A stretch of DNA of 64,000 bases, taken from contig CAMBRF010000004.1 in NCBI GenBank assembly GCA_945870225.1, positions 80,094-144,093 on the forward strand, written 5' to 3'. Under the pieces are notes generated by a model, which ran no database searches, had not been told where the DNA came from, and was given only the letters and a program-made list of their open reading frames with translations. Made by a program: the position numbers and the translations under genes. Below, one piece after another: positions 52,211 to 61,900 of this stretch. The DNA is from PVC group bacterium (GTDB taxonomy: Bacteria > Verrucomicrobiota > Kiritimatiellia > CAIKKV01 > CAITUY01). Numbering within the stretch: the stretch's first letter is position 1; every line of letters starts with the position of its first letter.

Positions 52211-53019
52211 GGACTCACCCCATCCTCGGGGAAAGGGCGCCAGCTATCGAGATAAAGCACTTCGAAACTCGCATAGACACCGCCTTTCAATTCCGGATAC
52301 GCCAGATCATAAGCCTTCACAAGGTTCACCAAATCCGACCGGGAGAGCGGACGCTCGGCCTGTGATACGGCCCCGCCCGTCAAACCCTGCGCATGAATCG
52401 TCCGCAGAAAATCATCGGCCGACCGGTATCGAGCCCGTACCGTCTCTTCCGTTCGGCTTTCCGTCGTCAGGCCCGCCGCCGACAAGGCGTCCAGCACCTC
52501 GCCCGCGGGGGGCAGCCGCCCTCTGGGTATTTTGTCGGGCACGATGGTTCGCCTTAACGCATGAAGTTCGCGCAAGGTGTCCTTTACCATCAATGCCGCC
52601 ATGAACCGCCCGCCAGGCTTGAGGGCACGGACGATGTTGACCATGGCCGACTCGATCGGGGTTGCCCAGTGCAAAGCGGAGCTGCTGACCACGAGATCGA
52701 ACGGTTGAAGCGTGGCAAAAGTCCTCGCATCGGCGACGACACAGTGCAGCCGGTCATCCGCCGCATTCGTCCCCTGAATATTGCGAACCATGCCTTCCGC
52801 GATGTCCACGGCGCAAACGAAGGCGGCGGGAAATCGCTTCCTGAGCAGGGTGGTCAGCACACCGGTGCCGCACCCCAGCTCGAGAATACGCCCCGCTCCA
52901 ATCATCATGGGGTCGGGTAGCATCTCCATCAACCGCGCCGCCACATGACGATGCAACCCGGCGCCCCGCTCATAGGACTCCGAAGCCCGCGAAAACCGTC
53001 TGGCCACCGACTCGCTCAC
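52207..53019 (-). CDS. bioC: Malonyl-ACP O-methyltransferase
   Basis: The 270-residue SAM-dependent enzyme methylates malonyl-ACP so that fatty acid synthesis can build the pimelate chain. VARRFSRASESYERGAGLHRHVAARLM is the typical BioC N-terminus (short form ARRFSRASESYERGAGLH), followed by motif I ILELGCGTGVLTTLL. FDLVVSSSALHWATPIESA and the C-terminal TGGAVSQAERPLSRSDLVNL are also BioC-like. It overlaps bioF by 4 bases at its start and bioD by 4 bases at its end. Confidence 0.93.
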   Translation of the reverse strand: MSESVARRFSRASESYERGAGLHRHVAARLMEMLPDPMMIGAGRILELGCGTGVLTTLLRKRFPAAFVCAVDIAEGMVRNIQGTNAADDRLHCVVADARTFATLQPFDLVVSSSALHWATPIESAMVNIVRALKPGGRFMAALMVKDTLRELHALRRTIVPDKIPRGRLPPAGEVLDALSAAGLTTESRTEETVRARYRSADDFLRTIHAQGLTGGAVSQAERPLSRSDLVNLVKAYDLAYPELKGGVYASFEVLYLDSWRPFPEDGVSP

Positions 53020-54191
53020 AAAATCCCCTCCGCCTGCATTCCCCTGACGATCTGCTCTGCAGCCCGGTCAAGGTCCTCGTCGGTATGGTCCAGCATGACC
53101 GAAAGGCGCAACCGCGCCGTCCCGGAGGGAACGGTCGGTGGCCGAATCGGCACCACCAACACTCCCTCATCCAGAAGCCGGCGATGCAACCGCAAAGCCC
53201 GCTCGTTGTCCCCGATCATCACGGGAATGATCTGGCTACCCGAATCACCGGTAACAACCCCGGCTGACCGCAACCGGGTCCGGAAACGCTCCGCCCGCCC
53301 CAGCAACCCTGCCCCTAACCCGGGCTCCCGCTCCATCACCTCAAGCGCGCCCAGGGCGGCCCCCACCATCACCGGGGGAATGGCGGTCGAATAGATGAAA
53401 GACCGCGCATGATTGATCAATCTCGATCGCATGGGCTCCGAACAGGCGACAAAACCGCCTGACCCGCCCAGCGCTTTGCTAAGCGTACCCATCGAAAGAT
53501 TGACCTCTGACTCAATACCCTCCGCACGCACCCGCCCCGCCCCCGAGGGGCCGAAAACACCCGTGGCATGGGCTTCATCCACCAAAACCATGGCCCCATA
53601 CCGCGTGGCAATGGACGCGATCTCCACCAGAGGCGCCAGATCGCCATCCATGCTGAAAACCGACTCCGTCATGACCAGACGCCGCCCTTTCCCGGGGGCT
53701 CCTGCCAGCAGGCGCTCCAGATGAGAACTCTCATTATGCTGGAAACGATGCACCTTGGCCCGGCTCAACACGGCGGCATCCACCAGGCTGGCATGGGCCA
53801 AGCGATCAATGAAAACATGATCCTCACGCCCCACCAACGCGCCCACCAGTCCGAGATTGGCCGCAAAGCCGCTGCCGAACACCAGCGCCGCAGGATATCC
53901 TTTCAACCCGGCCAAACGGGCTTCGAGTTCATCATGGCAATCCAGTGATCCCACCACGAGTCGCGAGGCCGTGGCGCCGGCCCCGTATCGTTGCAGAGCC
54001 TCCGCCGCTCTTTTCAACACATGAGGGTGCCGGGCGAGCCCTAGATAATCGTTACTCGAGAAGTTCAGCACTGAACGGCCCTGAAAATCCAGCCGCCCCC
54101 CCGTTCGGCTCCAGGAAGTCAATTGCCGCTCCAGTCCATTGAGCCGCCGCTCCTGTTGCTCCTTACTCATCCATGTCTCTGTCAAACGCAT
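53016..54191 (-). CDS. bioF: 8-amino-7-oxononanoate synthase
   Basis: The 391-residue PLP enzyme joins pimeloyl-ACP and alanine. LNFSSNDYLGLARHPHVL, GSGFAANLGLVGALVG, VLVDEAHATGVFGPSGAGRV and the PLP lysine in GTLSKALGGSGGF are all in place. The start at 54191 has AGGA about 9 bases upstream. ATG at 54170 is an alternative. It heads the biotin block. bioA and bioB are not in the window. Confidence 0.95.
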   Translation of the reverse strand: MRLTETWMSKEQQERRLNGLERQLTSWSRTGGRLDFQGRSVLNFSSNDYLGLARHPHVLKRAAEALQRYGAGATASRLVVGSLDCHDELEARLAGLKGYPAALVFGSGFAANLGLVGALVGREDHVFIDRLAHASLVDAAVLSRAKVHRFQHNESSHLERLLAGAPGKGRRLVMTESVFSMDGDLAPLVEIASIATRYGAMVLVDEAHATGVFGPSGAGRVRAEGIESEVNLSMGTLSKALGGSGGFVACSEPMRSRLINHARSFIYSTAIPPVMVGAALGALEVMEREPGLGAGLLGRAERFRTRLRSAGVVTGDSGSQIIPVMIGDNERALRLHRRLLDEGVLVVPIRPPTVPSGTARLRLSVMLDHTDEDLDRAAEQIVRGMQAEGIL

Positions 54192-54220
54192 AATTCATTT
54201 TCCTGCGCCATCGCGCCTCG

Positions 54221-55444
54221 TCATGGCGACACAAGGGCTTCGACACCTGGCCTTGTGGACCACGAGGGAATACCCATCCATGCCCTGATCCGCTCCTGAA
54301 CGAGAAGGGCGCGCCGATGTGGCAACGGAACGGAACGGGCGATCGCCTGATCGTATAAATCGCGCAGCAACTGGACGTGCGTATACGATTTCTGCCTGCC
54401 CTGGTCGCGCCAGATTCTGATGTAGGACAGATACTTCTCATAATCGGCATCAACGTCGGAGGGAGACATGCCGTTGACGGCGTCGACAAGGGAGGCGATA
54501 AGCGGCGCCGAAATGTGAGGGTCCTGCACAATCCGCCGGGCAAACTCCAGCGTATTGATCTGCGAGTTGAGAATGTGCTCGGAACGGGTCACATTCATCC
54601 CCTTCCATCCCGCATCCAACCAGGCAAATGTCGTGACAGCCGTTTCGTTGGAACCCAGCGCGACGCAAATACTCAGGGTTGTGGAGCGCCGGATCTGGGA
54701 GAGCATCCACGTCATGCCCCTCATATTCAACCCCGGCTTTCCGCTGTAGAAGAACAAGGCCTGTCCCTGAGGACCGACGGGCACGCCACGCAAGCTTAAG
54801 GTTGACGGCTCGATTGTTTCGGCTAGCGAGAAAACAACATCCCGGCCATCAACCTTGCACCGCACAAAGACCCGGGAATTCGTATAAGAGAAATAGCTTC
54901 CCGATTCGGGATTAGGCGTGATCTCCTCCATTCCGGTCATCCTGGCAAACACATAATCCTGAACACCCGTTGGCCCGGTCTCGATGCAGGCATACGCGCG
55001 CTGCATCTCATTGCTATCGAGACACGCGGAATAACGTAAAGAAGACTGAAAAACAGCATAGTCGGGTATTCCGGGATGAAAATTAAGAGCTAAATACTGC
55101 GAGAGGGGGACCTTCATTTTTACCACGTAGGCCGACCCTTCGGCCCCGTCCCGATCAGGAAGTTTCCACCCGCTATCGGCGACACAGGCCTTCTTTAGAA
55201 AATCGACCAAAGGCTTGACTGCGCGGGGATGAAACGTTGAGGTGGGATCTGCCGCAAAAGTGAACAGGACCTCCATGGGCTTCAAGGTCTCCTCGGGGAT
55301 CGGCTGCATGGAGGCCACAATGGCGCGTGACGCAACGGCAGGATCCGCCACCGCTGTCACGGAATCGCAGGTTGCCGCGCCTGCCGTGAGGGCGAACCAT
55401 GCCGCAATCCCTATGCCAGTTAAGGGCCCGATCCAACCATTCAT
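54221..55444 (-). CDS. Secreted hypothetical protein
   Basis: The 407-residue protein starts with a signal peptide (GWIGPLTGIGIAAWFALTAGAATC, cleavage near the TAGAAT stretch). The mature part has no membrane helix. It contains an EETLKPMEVLFTFAADPTS motif and several cysteines. The C-terminal 150 residues are helix-rich (VDADYEKYLSYIRIWRD). I recognise no family. The ATG at 55444 is preferred to the longer open frame because it gives a clean signal peptide. It lies 29 bases upstream of bioF on the same strand. Confidence 0.65.
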   Translation of the reverse strand: MNGWIGPLTGIGIAAWFALTAGAATCDSVTAVADPAVASRAIVASMQPIPEETLKPMEVLFTFAADPTSTFHPRAVKPLVDFLKKACVADSGWKLPDRDGAEGSAYVVKMKVPLSQYLALNFHPGIPDYAVFQSSLRYSACLDSNEMQRAYACIETGPTGVQDYVFARMTGMEEITPNPESGSYFSYTNSRVFVRCKVDGRDVVFSLAETIEPSTLSLRGVPVGPQGQALFFYSGKPGLNMRGMTWMLSQIRRSTTLSICVALGSNETAVTTFAWLDAGWKGMNVTRSEHILNSQINTLEFARRIVQDPHISAPLIASLVDAVNGMSPSDVDADYEKYLSYIRIWRDQGRQKSYTHVQLLRDLYDQAIARSVPLPHRRALLVQERIRAWMGIPSWSTRPGVEALVSP

Positions 55445-55470
55445 GTGTACACGCTGCGAGCGAAAGCGGG

Positions 55471-55522
55471 AGAGCAGGATAGGACTCGAACCTTTAACAT
55501 TCCGGGGGTAAACCTCACTGCC
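55471..55522 (-). other. tRNA 3-prime fragment, copy A
   Basis: The minus strand has an anticodon-loop-like GTTTACCCCC stretch and a T-arm core, AGGTTCGAGTCCT. It aligns with copy B at 56170-56225. It lacks the acceptor 5-prime half and D-arm, and one T-stem pair is mismatched, so it is not a working tRNA. It touches the truncated integrase start. It is best explained as an attachment-site remnant. Confidence 0.6.
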
Positions 55523-55577
55523 ATTCACAGGGCGCATTATGGCACTTGAAATCAGGAAAACAAGCAAATGGTGGCAC
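55523..55577 (+). pseudogene. Truncated duplicate of the tyrosine recombinase start
   Basis: From about 55523 the sequence matches the upstream region and first 13 codons of the intact recombinase at 56381 (MALEIRKTSKWWHG against MALEIRKTSKWWYG), including the leader ATTCACAGGG. The match stops near 55577, and the downstream frame is unrelated. This is a remnant of a second copy of the same element. Confidence 0.75.
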
Positions 55578-55616
55578 GGGGTACCTGACAACTCTCTTCC
55601 ACCACATCCACAGGAA

Positions 55617-55937
55617 TCATACCGGCAGCACAACCTTCATTTCCTGACTCCATCTTCCCCCTTCAGCCAACACGGCCCGATGATCAGGCTGAAATTGAAA
55701 CGTGAATATAACCTGTCCCATGGAGCCGCGCTTGTCCTGAATGCGGTATTTCAAAATGAGGCCGCCGAAAAAGGAGGGCTCTTTTTGTTTCTTATGGAAA
55801 AGGATGGAGCCGCCGACAAGCTGTTTGGCCGTGGCTTCAGGGACAGACCAAAAGCCGCTTTCCCACAAATCACCATCCAACCGAATCATTCTGTTGTCCC
55901 GCTCGATCAGGTGGATTCGTTTACGTTTGGTGGCCAT
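55617..55937 (-). CDS. Small hypothetical protein of mobile islands
   Basis: The 106-residue protein starts MATKRKRIHLIERDNRMIRL. Its GDLWESGFWSVPEATAKQLVGG and FFGGLILKYRIQDKRG segments resemble a short conserved hypothetical that I recall from mobile islands in proteobacteria. It has no known function. ATG at 55937 is preferred. The longer frame adds 12 residues of low quality. It sits inside the integration scar between the two tRNA fragments. Confidence 0.55.
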   Translation of the reverse strand: MATKRKRIHLIERDNRMIRLDGDLWESGFWSVPEATAKQLVGGSILFHKKQKEPSFFGGLILKYRIQDKRGSMGQVIFTFQFQPDHRAVLAEGGRWSQEMKVVLPV

Positions 55938-56169
55938 GGCCCACATTGTTGTCCTTGTTGTTACAAGTTCCAAGCCTTTTTATCTATTTTTATTTCAAAA
56001 TGGGAGCCAACCATTCTGAACATTCTTAAAATACTGTCGAAGATCTCCCAATATTGGTTAGGGGTTCATTGGTTACGGGGAATAGAATCGCCGCAGAGAT
56101 AGCGGCGCCTACCTTGAGACGACGGGGAGTTTGCCTTTCGGATTCGCGGGCAATTGCGTGATGAAAGGA

Positions 56170-56225
56170 TGGTGGGCAGTACAGGACTCGAACCTGCAAC
56201 CTTCTGGGTGTAAACCTGACTACCC
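56170..56225 (-). other. tRNA 3-prime fragment, copy B
   Basis: The minus strand ends in TACTGCCCACCA. A full T-arm (GCAGG/CCTGT around TTCGAGT) and an anticodon-arm-like GGTTTACACCC region precede it. No 5-prime half (matching GGGCAGTA) lies within the 40 bases expected. It is therefore the 3-prime part of a tRNA gene, the typical crossover target of tyrosine recombinases. It is similar to copy A at 55471-55522. Confidence 0.65.
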
Positions 56226-56380
56226 GTAACTTAAATCGCCTATATTCTCTCACTTTTTACTAAGTCCAAGACTCAAAAAGGGCCTTGTTTGGTCAAATGT
56301 TTGGCAATTCTGCCCCTTCTGTGTATACTGTCTATGTCATTAGTTAAATACAATTGCATAGACATTCACAGGGCAGCATT

Positions 56381-57862
56381 ATGGCACTTGAAATCAGAAA
56401 AACAAGCAAATGGTGGTACGGCCGTTGGATGAAGAATGGGGTGCGGTCGTGCTCTAAACTGGATGTGGCAATCGCCGGGAAACCTGGTGAGGCGGAATTT
56501 GATCTGTCGCGACAGAAGGCGCAGGAGGCCCTGGAGAAACTAATCGCCGGCGTAAAGGAACAGAAACGACCGGAAGATCTGGTGCAGGAAATCCACCGGG
56601 TGAAGTTCGGGCACCGGATTGGATCGATCCCCCTGCCCCATCTGTTTCAGGAGTGGAAGAACATTCCCCGGAAACGGCAGCCAAAACAGAAATACATCGA
56701 TTGGGCAGGCGGGGTATTTGGACGGCTTCAGGAGTTCGTGAAGGAAGGGTACCCCCGAACGAAGGAAATGGCCGGGGTTGACCGGAAAATTGCCGAGGCG
56801 TTCATGAGGGCAGAACAGGAACGCAAAGTGAGCCCGAAAACCTACAATTCTGAACTGGTTCTACTTCGAGGGGCTTTCGAAAACCTCCGCGAAGATGCGG
56901 GAATGCTGACGAATCCATTCAGCAAACTCGTCACCAGGGACCAGGAGACCATCCATCGGAAACCGTTCACTGCGGAAGAATTGAAGGCGATCGTGGAAGT
57001 GGTTAAGGATGACTCACTCATGCGGCCGCTGATTGTCACGGGAGTGTGCACGGCAATGCGGAGGGGGGATGCCTGTTTGCTGAAGTGGGAGGCTATTGAT
57101 TTCGAGAACGGGTTTGTGACTGTGAAAACGAGCAAGACGGGGGAAACGGTGGAAATCCCACTGCTGGGGATGTTGCGGGAGGAATTGAGCCGGCGGACCA
57201 AGAGCAACAGCGAGTACGCGTTCCCGGCCCTCGCCGCGATGTATCAGACGAATCCCCACGGGATCAACTGGCGACTTGGCCAGGTGTTCGAGAAGGCCGG
57301 CTTTATCAACGAGGAGGAGATAGAGAGACGGAACAAAGGCCGAAAAAAAGCTGGGTGGGAACCCTTGGCAATTGAACGCAGGGGTGATGACCATGTTGAG
57401 CGGAAAGAGGGAAATGGGCTGCGCATGGCAAATATTCGCGGATTCCACAGTTTCCGGGTAACTTGGATCACAATCGCTCTAGCGGCCGGGGTCCCGATGG
57501 AATTGGTGCGACGGGTGACCGGCCACCGGACTGCTGACGTCGTGCTAAAAAACTACTTCAAACCAGGCCGAGACGAGTTCCGGAAGGCTATTGAAGGGGC
57601 TATGCCGGCCCTGATGCTCGAGTCTGCTACCCCTGCCCTCATGCCCATAGACGTCGAAAGCCGAGCGATAAGGGTAGGCGATCATCCCGGACCGGGGGAA
57701 TTATTGGGCGAGGCACTGAAAGGGCTGGAAGGGCTGCTGGCGCCCGCCGGCAAGAACGGGAAGGCATGGACACAGGAGCAAGCGCGCATCGTCGCCTTGG
57801 TCCGGCTGGCGAAAGAATCGATTGACGGAAGGGTGCTCCGCGATAAGGTGAATGCGGCATAA
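56381..57862 (+). CDS. Site-specific tyrosine recombinase (phage-type integrase)
   Basis: The 493-residue integrase has an N-terminal arm-type region and a C-terminal catalytic domain. The catalytic residues are the Arg in CTAMRRGDACLLKWEAIDF (here AMRRGDACLL), then HSFRVTWITIALAAG (H-x-x-R), the His in VTGHRTADV, and the Tyr in VLKNYFKPG. ATG at 56381 begins MALEIRKTSKWWYG, the same leader as the truncated copy at 55539. The C-terminus has an extra tail of about 80 residues. It is more likely a genomic-island or prophage integrase than an integron IntI, and it is 35 kb from the cassette array. Confidence 0.92.
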   Translation: MALEIRKTSKWWYGRWMKNGVRSCSKLDVAIAGKPGEAEFDLSRQKAQEALEKLIAGVKEQKRPEDLVQEIHRVKFGHRIGSIPLPHLFQEWKNIPRKRQPKQKYIDWAGGVFGRLQEFVKEGYPRTKEMAGVDRKIAEAFMRAEQERKVSPKTYNSELVLLRGAFENLREDAGMLTNPFSKLVTRDQETIHRKPFTAEELKAIVEVVKDDSLMRPLIVTGVCTAMRRGDACLLKWEAIDFENGFVTVKTSKTGETVEIPLLGMLREELSRRTKSNSEYAFPALAAMYQTNPHGINWRLGQVFEKAGFINEEEIERRNKGRKKAGWEPLAIERRGDDHVERKEGNGLRMANIRGFHSFRVTWITIALAAGVPMELVRRVTGHRTADVVLKNYFKPGRDEFRKAIEGAMPALMLESATPALMPIDVESRAIRVGDHPGPGELLGEALKGLEGLLAPAGKNGKAWTQEQARIVALVRLAKESIDGRVLRDKVNAA

Positions 57863-58107
57863 GTGTTATTTCCCGCGCATATGCCCAGTGCGACGCCGGC
57901 GGCCTCGGGCACAATGCCTTCAGTGACGAGGCGGTCGCCCTCATCGTACGCTCTTCAGAAGGCTTGTTGCGCAGGACCCGCAACCTTTGCATCACCGCCA
58001 TGCTCGATGCCGTCAGAGACCGCAAACAGGTCATCGGCATCGACCATGTCAGCCGCGTCCTCATGCAACCGCACTGGAGAAAAGATCATGACATGGTCAC
58101 GGCTTGA
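57862..58107 (+). pseudogene. C-terminal fragment of an ExeA/TniB-like AAA ATPase
   Basis: One frame starting at the integrase stop reads as AYAQCDAGGLGHNAFSDEAV, then ALIVRSSEGLLRRTRNLCIT, then LDAVRDRKQVIGIDHVSRVL. This resembles the C-terminal helical lid of transposition-associated AAA ATPases, where a Ser-Glu-Gly-x-x-R-R-x-x-N motif is followed by an Ala-rich helix. The P-loop half is absent, so only a fragment remains. Confidence 0.55.
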
Positions 58108-58279
58108 TATCCGCCGGGCTGGCCAGCGAGATCGGCATCAAGGAGCATTACTGGAACTGCCAGATACCGACCAGGCCGGTAACGCCATAGACTTCCTTGT
58201 GAAAATCCGGTACGTCACATTCAATGAGGCCATGACGATGCTCACGTCTGGCCCGATGGATCATAACGGCAACCGATGA
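58108..58279 (+). pseudogene. Possible CHC2/primase-like fragment
   Basis: The frame continues with LELPDTDQAGNAIDFLVKIR, then YVTFNEAMTML. The NAIDFL-x-x-x-x-x-x-x-FxEAxxML pattern resembles the zinc-binding CHC2 region of primase-like proteins of mobile elements. The zinc-ligand cysteines are not present and the frame ends soon after. It is a guess at a gene remnant. 58280-58459 holds nothing I can identify. Confidence 0.3.
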
Positions 58280-58459
58280 ACACGACGGCAGCAGCCGATC
58301 TGAAAGGGTAAAACAGATAGAAAAAAACAGGCATCCGCCCAAAACCGTCGTATCGGCTTTAATCCGTTACGACGGCAGGGGTAAAAATGAGAAATGTTGC
58401 GACGGGAATGGGGACTTTTTATGACCGCACCGCAGGAATCATGGCCGTTTTCAACAGGT

Positions 58460-58924
58460 TTAATTCGGGAACCGCTTACGGTCGCCTTTCGGTCGGCAAC
58501 ATCTAATTCCGGCCGCTTTGATATCCTTCCGTCCCTGACGATTTTTCCCCTGATGAACAAGACTTTTGCTTCGCTCAGTAGCAAGAATATCAATTTGCTT
58601 CTCTATCGCTTGCGCAAAAGAAAAGCCAAAATAAGAAGGCACTATAAGCCGAAAGCCATGATCACCATTTTCTCCTCCGACCCATGTAAGACATTTGCCA
58701 GTTTTTTTAAGCTCCATTTGTATTCCAGCCAAGGCAAGATACAGCGACTGAAAACTGTCAATTCCATGTGCATGCTTTTCGATCACATCACCAAGACCTT
58801 CTATTCTAAAACCACACCGCCATTCCTCTGCGCCACTCTGTTCCGGCATATCCATCGAAACGGAAACACATCGGTTATTCTGATTCTTAACGATCAATTT
58901 GCGTGTGAAAATATTTGTACCCAT
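58460..58924 (-). CDS. DUF6968-like small protein downstream of RHS gene
   Basis: The 154-residue protein begins MGTNIFTRKLIVKNQNNR. It has EEWRCGFRIEGLGDVIEKHA, then GIDSFQSLYLALAGIQMEL, a layout I associate with the DUF6968 family. The C-terminal 40 residues are basic and poorly ordered. It starts 36 bases after the end of the RHS coding region on the same strand. Immunity or partner genes of RHS toxins usually sit in this position, but no toxin activity has been identified here. ATG at 58924 is preferred over one 10 codons upstream. Confidence 0.7.
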   Translation of the reverse strand: MGTNIFTRKLIVKNQNNRCVSVSMDMPEQSGAEEWRCGFRIEGLGDVIEKHAHGIDSFQSLYLALAGIQMELKKTGKCLTWVGGENGDHGFRLIVPSYFGFSFAQAIEKQIDILATERSKSLVHQGKNRQGRKDIKAAGIRCCRPKGDRKRFPN

Positions 58925-58960
58925 TATTAGCAACCTTTCTGGTGTTGGGGCCATTACCCA

Positions 58961-61900
58961 TCAAAAAAACAGATAGCAGAACCCGTTACACGCGGTAACG
59001 CTACCTAATGTCACCGCCCAGCATGCTGCAGCAACTCTTGGGTCACGAAGACTGCGACAAAAGTTGTTAATAGCCGCAGTTCCATTCCTGCAGGCGCAGA
59101 GACAAGATTGTAGATCACCTCTCAAACCGAGAATATCAACAGCATTCACTCCGGTATTTGAAACAAAACCGTATACTTGTAACGTGTCTGGACTCTCTTG
59201 TGAGACTTCCGCTGCAACAGAGATTTCCGCCTGCATTTCTTCTCGAATGTGGCTCTCCAGCGAAGCCATGATCTCACTGTTAATCACGACCCCCGCCGAT
59301 GCTAAACGAGCGCCTATTTCGTTGGCGATGCGTTTTACGTTCGTCTCTCGCTTTAGGGAAACATCGTCCGCATATTTCTTGTGTTGGATCAAATCCGAGT
59401 GCAAAAATCCCAACTCCTCAATCGGATCCCTGCTCACCCACCGCCCGCTTTCCGCCGAGTAGTAGCGATAGCCGTAATACATCAACCCGGTTTCAGCATC
59501 GGTGTATTTCGTCGAGAACCGGAACGGATTCACATCGGCTAGCACACCTGACTTGCTGCTTGTGTTGCCATAGGGATCAAACTGGTACTGGGCAAAGGAC
59601 GCCCCGTTGGCGCCGACGAGGTCGGCTACGTTGCCGTTGGCATCGAAGGCGTAGAATACCGTTGTCGAGTTGCTAGTTGCTGGGTTGCTGAGGGTAGCAG
59701 AGAGCAGGCCGCCGATACCGCCAGCACCCTGGAGGGTGCCGGAGAGGTCGAGACCCCAGACAAAGGAGGAAACCTGAGTGCTGACACCTGAAACTTGAGT
59801 TTCGGAAATCAGGTTCCAGCCGTCGTAGAGGAAGGTATTGGTGATCGCGCCTGTGACTTTCTGGTACCGTCGCCCCATGAAGTCATAGGCAAAGGTCACG
59901 ACCGTTGCCCCATTGGAGGCGGCGATCAGCCGGTTCTCACCGTTCCATCCGAAGGTCCAGTCACCGTACGAGACCATGTTACCGTCAGCATCATAGGCCG
60001 GGGCGGTCGTCACCCCATCGGCAATGTTGGTGTACTGGTTCAACGCATTGGCCGCATAAGAGAACGCCTCGGCGTTGTTGGTCGCGGTCTGCCGGTTCCC
60101 GATGGGATCATACCGATAACTGTGGCTGTTGGTACCCATTAGAGCCTCAATCAGTTCGCTGCGGGTGTTGTAGCCGAAGTCGTTGGTAAGGGAAGATGAT
60201 TCCATTACTGCGGTCGAGTCTATGCGCTGGGTCCGCCGTCCGATGGCGTCATTGACGTAATCGAATTGGGAGATGAGGTTTGTACCGGATGTGTTGAGAA
60301 CCTGGGTGATCAGGTTGCGATTGGGCTCGTAGGCGCGGGCGGACGACACGGAGGTCGTCCCTCCAGAGGAAATCTCCCAGCCGGCGATGAGGTCGGAGCC
60401 GGGGAGGTAGGAGTAGGAGCAGAAGAGGTTATTGGTAGATGTCACCGAGGAGAATCGGCCCATTGGGTCATAACCGTAGCGAACGGAGTAAGACGGCTCA
60501 CCCGGAGGGTTCGCCCCACCCAAAGAGAAGCCAGCGGGACGGCCATGTTGGTCGTAGACACGGGCGATCTGGTTCGTCCACGGCGTATCCGCCGCGGCTA
60601 CAAGTTCAGAGGCTAACTGGAGAGCGTCGTTGTAGGTGAAGGTGCGGGTGCCTTGCCCGTCTGTGATCGTTGCCTGGCGACCGAGACGGTCGAAGGTGAA
60701 GGACACATCTGGGGTGCTGTCGCTGTAGTTGATATTGGTCAACTGCCCCAGCGAATCGTAATTGTAGGCCGTCGTTACGCCCCTGGCCCAAGTGCGGGTG
60801 GCCAGTTTTCCGTCCGCCGTGTAGGTGTAGACGGGGCCTTGGCCGTCGGCATAGACCTTGTTGGTCAACAGGCCGGTGGCCTGATCGTACGCCCAAGATG
60901 TACGATCCATTTCAGACTTCAGATTTGAGATGTCGGAATAGGACGAGAGGGAGTTGGTGCCGCGATAGGTGTACATGGCGGACATGCGGCCAAAATCGTC
61001 ATAATCATAAGCGACCGGATAGGTGCCGCCCCATGTGGCCAGCACACGGCCCTCGGCGTCATAGGCGGTGTAGGTGGAGTTGGACAGGGCGTCGGTCACG
61101 GCCGTGCGGCGGCCTTGGTCGTCGTAGACAAAGACGGTCGTGTTGGAGGCCGCATCCATCGTGGAATCGACCTGCCCCTTGGCGTTGTAATGGGTCACGG
61201 TCGCGATGCTCCGGGACGGGGTCACCCCGGATCCAGAAGAGGAACACACTCCGATTTGGCGGCCTAGAGCATCATAGGTGTACTCGGTGCGGACGCCGGT
61301 CTTGGACAGGGAAGTGGTCAGTTGGCCGTTGATTGTTGTTTGGACAGCAGAATTGGTCGAATCGGGATAGGTCACAGTCTGGGTGACGGTCTTGTTTGGC
61401 CGGTCCACAAGAGCACGGGAGACGGTGATGTTGCCAAGGAGGTCGTGCGATTCAGTCAGTTGGGCGGCACAACCACACGACGATCCGCCGATGAGTGTTC
61501 TTGTCACAGAGTTGGTGACCGGCACGGCAGAACTGTCGCCGGCATAGATGATCGAGGCGCGGACCTGCCACCAGTTGTTGGAGGCATCGGACTGATAGAA
61601 CGAATCCGCTGCATTCACGCGATCCGGACCGGCAAGATCAAGGACTCCGTTGGTATTGACGTCAAGACCTGTGCGAATCTGTTGCCCCTGGTCATCATAT
61701 TCATAAAGGGAAACCTGAGAACTGAAACCTGAAGCCTGAGTCAGTTGCCCCTTGGAGTTGTAGGTGAAGGAAGATGTGAGGGTGGTTCCGCCGAAACCGG
61801 GCTTTTCCTCCTGCACCGTGCGGCCAAGGAGATCGGTAATGGTTTTTTGCCATGCGGGCGAATTGGTTCCCTGGGGGCCCGAGAAAACCTTGGTCCACCG

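Noticed and set aside
55471..55522. Possible complete tRNA genes at 55471 and 56170
   Set aside because: Neither has a D-arm or a matching 5-prime acceptor strand in the expected place, so only 3-prime fragments are called.
56381..57862. Tyrosine recombinase considered as the missing integron integrase
   Set aside because: It is 35 kb from the cassette array, is longer than IntI and lies beside tRNA-fragment attachment sites, so it looks like an island or phage integrase.
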